The position numbers and the translations under genes were made by a program. The notes under the pieces are model-generated. The model was not told the origin of the DNA, did not search any database, and saw nothing but the letters and a program-made list of their open reading frames with translations. A stretch of DNA of 64,000 nucleotides, taken from Theobroma cacao. Lineage: Eukaryota; Streptophyta; Magnoliopsida; Malvales; Malvaceae. Positions 47,674 through 59,307 of the stretch are shown here, in pieces. Within the stretch, counting starts at the first letter, position 1. Each line of letters starts with the position of its first letter. The stretch is from NCBI RefSeq assembly GCF_000208745.1, contig NC_030859.1:2361601-2425600 (forward strand). The letters run 5' to 3'.

Positions 47674-50600
47674 GCCAAGATTAATGCTTCCTTTGTGTGT
47701 ATCTTGACTTTAAATTCCATTGGAAGAGCTTATATATCAGGAACAGGAGTCAAAAACTGAACTAAATTATTGGCAAAGTGTTCATCATGAGATATTGTTT
47801 GTGGTATTTGACTTCTCAATGTGGAATGATACCTATCTAGTAACTGGAGAAGAGAAAAAAAAAAAAAAGAAGAAAAAACACTAGTCAGAAATACTTAGAA
47901 ACCTTGTCATCAACACACAAAAAAGGCTATAAATGTGATATCTGATTCAGATAGTAAGACTTGTGGGAGACCTCCTGACCAAGACAAATAAGCCTAAATT
48001 GACAGATTTCATATCTTTATTATACTAATGCTTGATGAGACAAAACACTTTATGTCATCAACAAGCACAAAAATTTCATTTTTTTTTCCCCAACTCAGCA
48101 GTACTATTAAATTTTGATGACACGACTTGCCACATAGTAATAATTTACCTAAAGTTTTAATCTCAGCAGTCACTTGTTTTTAACTTTACACTACAAAACA
48201 AGACATAAAGATGAGTATTTGATAATGGATAAGACGAAAATTCATTTTTTGATTCTAGTCCATCTCTTTCAAGTAAAATTAAAGCATTTTATAAATAGGT
48301 TCAAATCGGATTTTGAAATGAATTTTTTGTATTATTTTTAATTAAATAAATAAGATTGAATTTTTAATCGAATTCAAATAAATATGAGTATTAGATTTTA
48401 TAAATGAGATCAATTAAGGATACTAAGAGAGTTATTATGTAATTCTTGATAGTGGTTGATCTTGTGGACAACCGGATCTTCTTGTTTTATTTTGCTTACA
48501 TGTATGACTAGTTATAACGTCTGACGTTTTACATAACTACTATAATCGGGTATAATTTATTTTAAAAAAAAAAAATTATAATAATTTCAAAATTAACAAG
48601 TATCTTATTTATTATTATTTCTGATCAGGATTTCTAACATATGCTGTAATAAAGTTCTTAATATTGTTTTTTAATCCGTGAGGGTGATATGAGATATATG
48701 AAATAGTAGCAAAAGATGTTACCTTCTTATTAGGTTACCTAAAATTGAAAAAATTTTACATAAAATTATGATGTTGTTTAGCAGGAGAAATAAGATAATT
48801 GTCTAAAAAATGAAAAATGAAATAAACTTTCCATTGCGTGACTCAATCAATGAATTTGGGTTGGAATTGTCTTTATTAGGACACCCAAGATTTCCCAATG
48901 TAAGTGCTTTGAGAAACACTAACAAAATCAGTATCTTCTTTTGTGGATATGTAGAAAGGTGATGTGTCTGCGGTCAGCCAAAATATGATAACACTTTGTA
49001 AAGACTACTGTGCCAATGACAAAACAACAGTGAAAAAACCACCCACCCCTTCCCTCGAAAATGCCTGCCAATCTCCGAAGCCAAAGCATATAGAAAAAAA
49101 TATGAAAGAAACAAAGTTATGTATGGCTGGTGGGGGATTCAAAATTTTACATGAAGAACGATTAAAGAATAATTTTTTAAAATTATGAATTTATATATTT
49201 TAAATTATATATAATAAAAAACTAAAAATTGATAAAACTGTCACCACTTTCACTCTCTCACAGTTTATAGTCACTGTGTATGGTGAATATGAGTCTTATT
49301 CCAGAACATGTTGAAACCCTTTTCTTCTCAGTCTCCCAAGGGCTTGATAACAATACCAAATCCCACCACCAAGTTGCCACTTGGTAGACAGTATAAAGTA
49401 GTTTGGTGCTATGGTGTCCCTTTCTCCTAGTTTTCCCTCCATTTTTGTCAAGCAGAGACATATGTTGGTGCTTCATATATTTTATGTGGAAAAGGACTGC
49501 TGGTTTTGATGTTAGGTGACGTCCAGGCATTTCTCCTAGAGTTGGTAATTTTTAATGGGAAATAACATTTTTTAAAAGAAAATTGCCTACTTTTAAAGTG
49601 AATATTCTTTTGATGGGAATAAGAATCTTAAAAGTTACTAATTAGAGGAGTGTCGTAACATACCTGAACATTTAATTTAATAAATATTTCAAGTATTTTT
49701 AATTAAAAATTTTGGTCTAAATTTTAATAAAATAAAGATAAAAATTAATGATCTTTTGAAAGTACTAATTAAATACTTCAAGAATAATTAATTATGATTT
49801 ATTTTAATTTTCAACAAATTGATATTTATTTAGGTAATGAAACAATGAGTCCTTCAATATATTTCCACCTTGTAGACAAATCTTCCTTATCTATTTCATA
49901 AATTTGTGAAGTCATACTCATCATCAGACAAATAGTTAGGCAATATTTTTAGTTCTATAATAATTTTACTGTATGATTTTTTGATAAAAGTATATATATA
50001 CTTATATATACAATATATTTCTAAAATTTCAATAATAACATCTACTGCTATTGAAGGTTATTGTTGATGTTAATATTTAAATATTTTATTAATATGATTT
50101 TAGTAGAGAAATTATTAATATATATATATATATATAAATAGGTATGAGAATTAGTAGGCAATGGGAAATGAAAAATGGAAATATTTTCCTTAGGGTGCAA
50201 CAGATATTAATACCCCACATCAAACTAAACTTCAATAATTAATCCCATTTAATGGGCAAAAAGCAATAAAGTTAAATTTGACATCCAAAAAATAATCCTT
50301 TATGGTACCAATTCAAAATATGTTTGAGCTGAATTTAATAAAAAATTAAATTCATAAAGGGCCGAACTGTTGATTTCAAACAAATTACCCTGCCAAAGAT
50401 TAAGTTAACTCAATTATGCATGAACTTTATTATATAGGGTACTAAAAAATTTCAACCACTAAACTTTAGATATTTACTAATGATATTGTTAAAAATTTTA
50501 ATTAACTAATCTGTTAATATTTAATAATTATGGAATTTATGGGGAAAAAATATAGAATTTAGAAGGCCATGCAGTTGTAATTTTTACATGCAAAAGTACA

Positions 50601-50702
50601 AAGTAATGAGTATATAAGTATGTGCTTCTTCTGCTTCATTCTGCACAGAGTTCTCTTTCATTTATATTTGTCATTGATTGGAAAGAGAGAAATAAGCTGT
50701 CC
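47674..50702. other. Duplicated intergenic DNA of unit 2, without the transposons of unit 1
   Basis: Aligns with 23160-24976, then 33211-34400, then 41619-41939. It carries the empty sites of the gypsy element (near 49520) and of the LINE (near 50370). No gene. Confidence 0.75.
50611..50617 (+). promoter_or_regulatory. TATA box of WAT1 gene 3
   Basis: TATATAA about 90 bp before the ATG at 50703, with the same leader (GCTTCATTCTGCACAG) as gene 2. The upstream G-box of gene 2 is changed to TACATG here. Confidence 0.6.
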
Positions 50703-52727
50703 ATGGAGTCCTCAGGTAGCATGTACAATAAAGCTATGCCATATTTGGCAATGGTTTTTATGAGATTTGGCTCTGCAGGCATGCCCATAGTTGCCAAGTT
50801 TGCTCTTAATAGGGGCATGAGCCAACATGTCTTGGTAGTTTACCGGTTTGCCATCGCCACTCTTGTCCTTGCTCCTTTCGCCATTGTTTTCGATAGGTTT
50901 GGTTTCTCTGTATATATCTCTTCTTGAGTTTTATCAATGAGTTTGAAATCTGCCCTGATTGATGAAACCTGTGGATTTTTTAACAGGAAAGTAAGGCCAA
51001 AGATGACCTTCTCTATATTTGTTCAGATATTGCTGCTGGGCTTATTGGAGTAAGGAGCTTCACCATCGAGCCAAAAATTTTATAATAATCAACAAAGTTT
51101 GCTTTATGTTTTGCTCTGTCTTAGCCAGGAAACATTTGCTCTTCTCTGCAGGCCAACAATTGATCAGAACTTATACTATACAGGGATAAAGTACACAACA
51201 GCAACTGTTGCAACTGCCTTGTGCAATGTTCTTCCTGCTTTTGTATTTTTGCTAGCTTGGGCCTGTAGGTATATATGTCTTTACTCTCTAGCTACCTACG
51301 TAAGTCGATGAATTGCAAGGATGATGACGTGGATGGTGGGGTTAACTTGTGAAGAATTTTTGCAGGCTTGAGAAGGTTGATATGAGGAAACTAAATTGCC
51401 AGGCAAAGATTTTGGGGACCATTGGGACTGTTGGAGGAGCAATGATTATGACTTTAGTTAATGGGCCAATATTGCCTTTGCCATGGACAAAAGTTACAAA
51501 TGAGCACCAATCTACAGTTTCTGCAACCAAGGATGATCCCTTAAAGGGTGCTCTCATGATCCTTGCAGGCTGTGTCTGCTGGGCTTGTTTTGTCATTCTT
51601 CAAGTAAGTATTCCTTCTCAACTCTTTTTCTTTGGCTTTGATGTATTAGTATCAATATCGAAGTTGTTGGCTTGCTACAAGAAGAAGAGAAGAGTAGCAG
51701 CCGGATTTTATCATTTATAATCAGTAAGAGATTACCATGGTTTGTTTCTACAGGCGATTACGCTAAAATCATACCCTGCTGAGCTCTCCCTAACAACTTT
51801 AGTTTGCTTCATGGGCGCAATTGAAGGTACCATTGTTGCCCTGGTAATGGAAGGGGGCAATGCTGCAGCTTGGTCCATACACTGGGATTCTAAACTCTTT
51901 GCTGCAGTTTACAGTGTAAGAAATTCTTAACTCAACCAACCACCACTGTTGTTTGGACCTGAATTAACCCCTTTTTTTTGTTTGTTCTGGCTCAAGTCAA
52001 TGACTACTTGTGGAAAATTAAGGCTTCATATTTCGTACTCTTGCAAAAAGTATACTGATATCTGTCCATGTGCAGGGAGTTATCTGTTCTGGGGTTGCTT
52101 ACTATGTAGGAGCAATGGTAATACAAGCCAAGGGACCAGTTTTCTATGCTGCTTTTAACCCTCTAACCATGGTTATCGTCGCCATTATGAGCTCCTTCAT
52201 CTTTTCCGAGATAATGTATTTAGGAAGGTGCATATCTTATTATCTTCCTTCTTTTCCTGAAACACTTAGAAAGAACTAGCTTTCATGTCATCTGCATGCA
52301 GTGACTTACATTGATTCATTAAATTTAATAATAACACCAAACATCTGGGGATGTCATTTGCACAATGGACTGTGCACTAACATCTATACATTTAATTATG
52401 CAGACACCTTAATAGTTTAAGTGATTTTTTAACTAACATTTAGGCCAACTTCATTGCAAACTTTGCAGGGTTATTGGAGCAATTGTCATTGTTGTTGGAC
52501 TCTACCTAGTTTTGTGGGGTAAGAACAAGGATCAGCATTCATCAGATTCGGACAGCAACGAGGAGGCAGCCGCTCCAAGGAGTGGTGAGCAAATGGCCGC
52601 CATCGGTACTGAAACAGCAGTAGTGACTTCCAATCAAGACTTTGTTCTTTTAGATGTAATTAGCAGAGCTGCGGCTGCTGCTGATGATGAATCTGTTAAA
52701 GAGAAAAACCAAAAACAAATACCATAA
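50703..52727 (+). CDS. WAT1-related EamA-type transporter (cluster gene 3)
   Basis: Exons 50703-50896, 50987-51049, 51152-51268, 51366-51603, 51754-51915, 52076-52227 and 52469-52727 give 394 residues, the same exon lengths as gene 2. The proteins differ at few positions: near the start (MESSGS against MEASAS), Phe for Leu in IVAKFALNRG, and mainly in exons 6-7. All donors are good (GTAAGT after exon 4, GTAAGA after exon 5), and exon 6 begins with the Gly codon found in gene 1. Two EamA repeats as in its paralogs, with the acidic tail ending KEKNQKQIP. It looks fully functional; substrate unknown. Confidence 0.92.
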
Positions 52728-53385
52728 GAATATTCTGATTAAGCTTATTTAGACTTGATTTATCGGTTGTTATTCAAAGTAGTATGTTTTTCTTAGACTT
52801 TTAGACTTGTTACATGTATTAAAAAATAAAAAAATTAAGAAAAAAAAAGAAAATAATAATTATTCTCTCATGCTCGTGGTTTCCGATGTGGATTTCCAAT
52901 ACAAAATATTGAACTACCTATAATGAAATGAGTCCTAAGGAGCACGCAAAGAGAGGCAGAGTAGACAATGCAAAGTCCAAGTAAAACTGCTTTTGTTGGG
53001 TTCTTGCTCATTCCCCCCAGCTGGGCATCATTATCCATTAATAACTTCTTTAAGTGCAAAAAACAGTGCTTCACTTTATAAGAAAGAAATCTACAAATAG
53101 CATAAGCCAAAAAAAAATAATATAAACATATTCTGCAAAGATGTTTTTTTTCATCTTCTTTTACAAAATTACTTTCTTCTATCAAAATTTTACGATTATA
53201 ACTTATGTTTTGCTTGTGATTATAAAAAAATTTCATTTTTGAAATATATGAAAAAAATTATAAAAAATTATTGAAGCTACGACACCAATACTTATATTAG
53301 ACACTCATCTCATATATAAGAAACAAAAATTAGGGCAACCATTACTTATAAAAAAACTTTATTTTTCCTAAGCTACTTATAGTAC

Positions 53386-54280
53386 TGAATTTAAGATTTT
53401 GAACGATGGATGATTAAAAGGTTATTATAAAAATAATCATATTATATATCTAGTCTTATACCTATAATAATAAAAGAATTAAAAATTTATAAAAGCGACC
53501 GCCACTGCCTACGGCTCCCTTAACTAGGGGTGGAAGGTGGTATTATCATGGCCTTTAAAAATTTTTAAAAATTTTTAATTATTTATATATATAATATTTA
53601 TATANTTATATATATATATATATTTTTTTTAATAATCTTGAAAAGTAGTATATTTATGGAGGCTGTGGCCCCCTTAAAAAATTTGAAATATTTTATTTAT
53701 TATATATTTTTAATGCTTTTCAAAATAGTTTTTTATTTAATAATTAATATAAATAATAAATAATAAAATAACTCTACAAACCCTATTCAATATTATCCTA
53801 ATTTAAGTTTATTCATGCCTTTTTCTCCCTCTCCCTCTCTTTTTTTTTCTTTTTCTCTTCTTTTTTTGTTTTTTTATTTTATTTACTTATTCTTATACAA
53901 TTAATTACTGAAACACATTTCATTCTTTAAAAAAGAGATTTATGATCTAGTAAACTTTCATAAGGTAATTTTTTTTTAATCTTTTTTTTTCTATTTGTAT
54001 TATTTAACTATTATGCGAAATTCTATATATCATATTTAACTACTTATAGTTTATATATTATATTTTATGAATTTAGAAAACATTATCGAGCACAACTATT
54101 TTGTAAGTTTTTCTTTCTTATTCTTTTGGATTAATATGTTATACAGAATTATTTTCTATTATAAATTTTTTTATTATTGTTTAAATGCAATGTATTAATT
54201 TTAAAAATTTTTAATGTTTACTCCTTTTCATCTTCGACCCCAACAAAAATTAATTAACTCCACCTCTGCCCTTGACTCCG
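53386..54280. mobile_element. Insertion in the 3' flank of WAT1 gene 3, probably a non-autonomous DNA transposon
   Basis: About 0.9 kb absent from the paralogous place near 44590-44615. Inside it, CTAGGGGTGGAAGGTGG (from about 53525) and, at the far end, CCACCTCTGCCCTTG (to about 54272) are imperfect inverted ends. Similar strings lie outside them (GGCTCCCTT and GACTCCGCTT). The interior is AT-rich without genes and includes one undetermined base (N at 53605), so the assembly is weak here. Confidence 0.4.
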
Positions 54281-56076
54281 CTTTGAATTAAGAATAGTTG
54301 GAAGTTTGGGCAGTTAAGAATTCTAACTATTTATATAGTTTCCATAATGATAACTAAATAAGCATCTGGTCTCTTTTTTTTTTTCACAATTAGGTAGGAG
54401 AATTAATTTCTCACTTAATTTCCTGGAATACATAGATTTAACCCCCCCCCCCCCCTCCCCTAATTATAACTGAGGCTGAAACTTAATTGGAATTAAGATT
54501 TAATTTTAAGATACATTAATAGGACAAGATATTACAAACACCTAAATCTCATTAATTATAATTTGGGTTTCGGAAATTAAATTGATGTTGAGGAGCATTT
54601 AACTGGAGGTTGATTAGACAGAGTACACGTGTCATGATCTTGGCAATCGTCGTCACACCAAATATCAATGAAGGTTTCTCTTTTGACATAACAATTTTCA
54701 TGCCAAAAGGTGGGTTAGGAGTAGGGGTGTGCATGTTTCAGCTCAAAACACCAAATGAAATTTGAGATATTTCTGTAATTCGATCGCTTATTTTTTGTCA
54801 ATTTTTGTATATATTTTTAATATTTTAATTTTGGTTAATTCGGATTTGGAAATACCAGAAAACTTGAAAATTTCAAAATATTACCTCCAAGCATAAAACT
54901 TCCATCTACTTTCATGTCAGATTAGTTATTTAATTAATATATATATATATATATTATTTCTAATTAAACTTCTGAATTATTTCTTGCTATATTTGGGAAT
55001 ATGAACGAGCTAATTGAAATCTTTGTCTAAAAAAAGAATTTGACAAATATTTTACAAGGAATTATATTTAAATTTTTTTATATATATTTCATTTGAATCG
55101 CATTATTAAATAGATTATAATTATCAATTTTTATATTAGAGAGACTAAAAACTGTTTTAGCGCCCAAAAACCCAATCAGAAGGTAAGGGAATCAACACTT
55201 TTCAATTCTTTGTAGAAAAAGCTTTACTTATGGAACTCTTTAAGTTAAAGTAAATTGGACAAAAATATGACCAAAAACCATGGCCTAAAATTGGAAAGAA
55301 ACTATGCAGCTAGCTCTTGAACTGCCCATAGATGGGCTACAGGCTGATCCAGGGTGGAAGGAAAGCTACCACATTCACTTCCTGTCAACAAAAATGCCAC
55401 ATGAATACTTTCATCAACGACATATAGACTGAAATGTCATGTCAGTGTCATCTTGTAAGAACTGGAAAGTCTCTGAATGGTTTGGAAAATGATCTTTGAT
55501 TGTTTTAGAAGTGAAAAAAAGGACAGTAAAAATGGAAATTACCCAAAGGAATCCCAGGCTTTTCTATAAGGAAATTACTGTTCTTTGCCTGGTTTCAAGA
55601 CTTCCCTACAGACTAAATTCTTACACCAAGTACAACTCAAGTTCTGAGATTCATTCATGGAACTGGGAATTTTTCAATGGAAAGAAAGGGATAAAAGAAC
55701 TATTTTGATGGATTCCACCTTATAGGATTTGCTAAAGCCTAAGTTTAATGGACTGAGATGATTGCAATTTAGTGATTGGCAGCTTTGCTTGCCATGGATA
55801 GCATGGATGAATGGACTACAGTTCACCTGCAAATCAGCAACAGGCATTAATTCATCTTTTAAGTCATTACAAAAAGGATGGTCTTCTGTCACTTTTAGTA
55901 AGTTAGCATAAGTTTGGGTTTTCCAAGAAATTAATTTTTAACCATTGAGGATTCTTTTTTTCAGTTCACGAAATCCATTTGGCATTGAAAGAATACATTG
56001 TTGAGGTGGATTCTGATAGCTGCAAAAAGGAAAAAAGAAAGAAAACCCTTGACATAATTACACTAGTGCATTTGCT

Positions 56077-56083
56077 TATATAA
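56077..56083 (+). promoter_or_regulatory. TATA box of WAT1 gene 4
   Basis: TATATAA about 60 bp before the ATG at 56140. Confidence 0.5.
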
Positions 56084-56139
56084 GCTCGTATCTCCTCCTA
56101 GCTCACTCTGATGCAGAAAGGAAAAGAGAGAAACAGTTT

Positions 56140-57725
56140 ATGGAGTCCTCCTTGCCTCAACTGTTCAACAACGCAAAGCCATTTTTGGCTGTGATTTTGG
56201 TGCAGTTTGGTTATGCGGCGATGTCCATAATCGCAAAATTTGCTCTGAATCAGGGGATGAGCCCACATGTATTGGTAGTTTACAGGATGGCAGTTGCCTC
56301 TGCTCTCATTGCCCCATTTGCCATTGTTTTAGAAAGGTCACTCTCTCTCTCTCTGCAGCTCTCCTCCTGAATGATAAAAAATAAAAGCTGAAGAAACTAA
56401 CCACCATGATTTCCCACTTGCTCAGGAAATCAAGGCCAAAGATGACACTCACTATCTTTGCCAAGATAATGTTGATCAGTTTATTAGAGTAAGAATCTCA
56501 CACTTAAATCCAGACTTACATTAATTTATAGTGATTTTATGATGTCTGTTCATAGGCCGGTGCTTGATCATAACTTGTACTACACCGGGTTGAAGTATAC
56601 TACTGCGACGTTTACAACTGCTATGTGCAATTTGCTTCCTACCTTCACCTTCGCAATGGCTTGCATCTTCAAGTAATTCTCTACTCTACTTGATTTTGAT
56701 TTGTTCTACTGATGCACATACTGGCATGACGGTGATTTACAATGAGGGTGTTTGTAAGGCTAGAGAGGGTGGAGATCAGGAGGGTTCATAGCCAGGCAAA
56801 GGTAGTCGGGACGATGGTGACAGTCGGAGGAGCAATGGTGATGACTCTGATCAAGGGGCCTGTTCTAGAATTGCCATGGACAAAGGGCAGGAACCACCTT
56901 GATCAATCTGGTGCAAGCGGAGGTCACGAGCATGATTTGATGAAGGGTACTCTCATGCTCATGGCAGGTTGTTGCTGCTGGTCTTGTTTCATCATTTCGC
57001 AAGTAAGAACTGATTGGGTTTAGCCCCTTCCCATTTTACCCTGTACGTTTTGCAACCATTGAACTTGGGGGAGTTTTTAACAGGCAGTGATCCTAAAGTC
57101 ATACCCGGCTAAGCTCTCCCTCGCGGCTCTGATATGCACCATGGGCACGGTGGAAGGCACCATTCTGGCATTTGCAGTGGAATGGCGCAACACTTCAGTC
57201 TGGCTCTTTCACTTGGATTCCAAATTCATAGCTGCTCTCTACGGTGTAAGGAATTCTTTTCAAGAAGATATAGCTGCTGGAAATGTTGAAACTACTAAGA
57301 CGAGTTCTGTATGCAGGGAATGATCTCTGCTTTCGCTGTAACTACACTGGGATCAGTAATGAAGAAAAGGGGTCCTGTTTTTGTGAGTGCTTTTAATCCT
57401 TTAAGCTTGGTCATTGTCGCAATTCTAGGCTCCTTTCTCCTGGCTGAGGAAATATGTCTAGGAAGGTGTGGACCAATCTCTCCTACATCAGAAGCCATTA
57501 ATCTCTGGCAATTTCAAGGTCTTTCAATTATCTAATCTGTTTTGCAGGGTGATTGGAAGCATTATTATTGTTATTGGCTTATATCTAGTTTTGTGGGGTA
57601 AGAGCAAGGACGAACCTCAGTCTAAACCAGACAGCACGTTAGTACGAGCTGATCAGCAGATGGCAACGATTAATGACGAGATCCAGAGTTCATCACCGTG
57701 GATGCGGACAGAGGGACACCCCTAG
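56140..57725 (+). CDS. WAT1-related EamA-type transporter (cluster gene 4)
   Basis: Exons 56140-56336, 56426-56488, 56556-56672, 56759-57002, 57084-57245, 57317-57465 and 57548-57725 give 369 residues. Start MESSLPQLFNNAKPFLAVIL; EamA segments LVQFGYAAMSIIAKFALNQG, EPVLDHNLYYTGLKY, KSYPAKLSLAALIC, RGPVFVSAFNPLSLVIVAI and VIGLYLVLWGKSKD. Exon lengths follow the cluster pattern, with two codons more in exon 4 and one fewer in exon 6. It is clearly more diverged than genes 2 and 3 are from each other, and it has the most compact introns of the cluster. The tail is short and lacks the acidic LLDV segment of genes 2 and 3. It is outside the duplicated block, so it belongs to an older tandem duplication. 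Confidence 0.92.
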
Positions 57726-59307
57726 AAGAATCTAATTGAAAACATATTGGAAGTTTGAGATTTCAGTATGCCTGTGTCAATGATAATAAATACCATTACT
57801 CTTACAAAGTGCTTTATCATCGCAAATAATTTGACCATTCATCAACTCACAGCCCTTCCAGCACCGGTAACAAAATCAAAACCAACCAAACATATACAAA
57901 AAATGATGAGGGAGTGCGATTGATATGCCCTTGAGCTGCTGTATATGGATATCTAATCCTCCTTTTGCATCTATGGAGGAATTCTTTCCTTCCTTTTATG
58001 AAATTGCACTTTTCAAAATAATATATATATATATATACCTAAAATGAAGATAGACTGCTATGAATGTTAGAAAGCATAGAAAGAACGCAATGAGGCTGAC
58101 GAAGATGAAAGAAATTATTTCAGACAGGACCAGTAACTATGCCCTAACATAGCTAGTACTAAATAACCCAGCTAAAGGATCTACTCAGCCTCAATTTCAT
58201 CGAGGCTGTAAAGAGGACGCCAAACCAACTTTTTGAAAAGCTACATCTCAGGAACAAAGATTGACATCCTCATTATTAAAAGCTAGCGGTTGTTTCTCTT
58301 GACTCTCAAGACATTGCCCCTGCTCTATTCATAACTCTTGTATCTTGACTCATCATTCCTATGTTAAAAATACATAAAAACATTCACATAATCCAAGGTG
58401 TCACTCATATACCTCGAAGGATACTTCTGGAAACTAGGAAATGTCAACTTAGAACAAGCTCAACTGTTTCGTAGACATAACCTATATTAGAAGTGAATAA
58501 ATCTGGATCGATATAGGTGAATAGGAGAGACCTCATCCCCTGTAGGTAAGACTCAGTTGTAAATTTAAACTAGATTGGGCAGGGGGTCTTGAAGGTGGGG
58601 AGAATCAATGGTGGCATAATCACCCAACCCATCATATACTGGGAGATTAACACATAAAAGCAAAGATTGGGACAACTCAAAAGGCTTCATAAGAATGAGG
58701 AAACAACAGATTGGACTCCGTATCATGAGAATGAATCTATTAGCACACATCAACCTTTAGTTCATATTATTTGGCCATCATATGATTTATCACCAATTCA
58801 ACCAAGGCACTTACCACTAGACCTAAGCACATTATGCCAACGTTTATACAGGGCACTAACACCACTACCAACTGAGGACATATTTGTTCTCAGGTAACCC
58901 AGGCAAGAAAAGTGTGCATCATCTGGTTGCACGAGTTTCACTTTATAAAGAATCTCCAGTTTGGATCTCCCTATGCCAAATGATCTATGGGTAGAGAATA
59001 GAATAACAAGGTCCCAGAGTTCCAAGGTATTCAGAGGGGAAAGATTTGCCACCATGACTAACTAAGATGCAGCAACTTTATATTTCAATCATACGCATTC
59101 AAACAATTGAATTCTACTTGCAACAAATATGACTATCAAATAAAGAAAGGTCTCATTTATAAAAATATGGAAAGCCAAAATATCTATTAACATCCATCTA
59201 CTCAAATTATTCAAATCCCAAAACAAGTCTATAACTTAGTACAAGCTACATGCTTTTATGCACAGATCTGACCCACCTCACAAGCTTTGAAAGGCAGAGT
59301 CTTCATC
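57726..59307. other. Intergenic region between convergent genes
   Basis: Holds the 3' untranslated regions of WAT1 gene 4 (+) and the TDBD-repeat gene (-). Open frames at 58667-58897 (+) and 59055-58798 (-) overlap and show no family features I recognise; neither has good splice borders or a supported start. Confidence 0.5.

Larger units (their letters stand above)
45304..54361 (+). repeat. Segmental duplication, unit 2
   Basis: Direct paralog of unit 1 (22505-44670): truncated gene 1 copy, its 3' flank, the intergenic DNA without the gypsy and LINE insertions, and WAT1 gene 3 with its 3' flank to about 54361. It is interrupted by a hAT-like element (46010-47673) and by an insertion at about 53386-54280, neither of which is in unit 1. 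Confidence 0.85.
52728..56139. other. Intergenic region between WAT1 genes 3 and 4
   Basis: To about 54361 it is the 3' flank shared with gene 2, with an insertion in the middle. Beyond that it is AT-rich single-copy DNA. A C homopolymer lies at about 54442-54456, and TAGGGGTGTGCATG at 54723 resembles a transposon end without a visible partner. The small open frames at 55496-55892 show nothing recognisable. Confidence 0.5.

Noticed and set aside
58667..59055. A small gene between WAT1 gene 4 and the TDBD-repeat gene
   Set aside because: Overlapping open frames on both strands with no recognisable motif, splice structure or start context.
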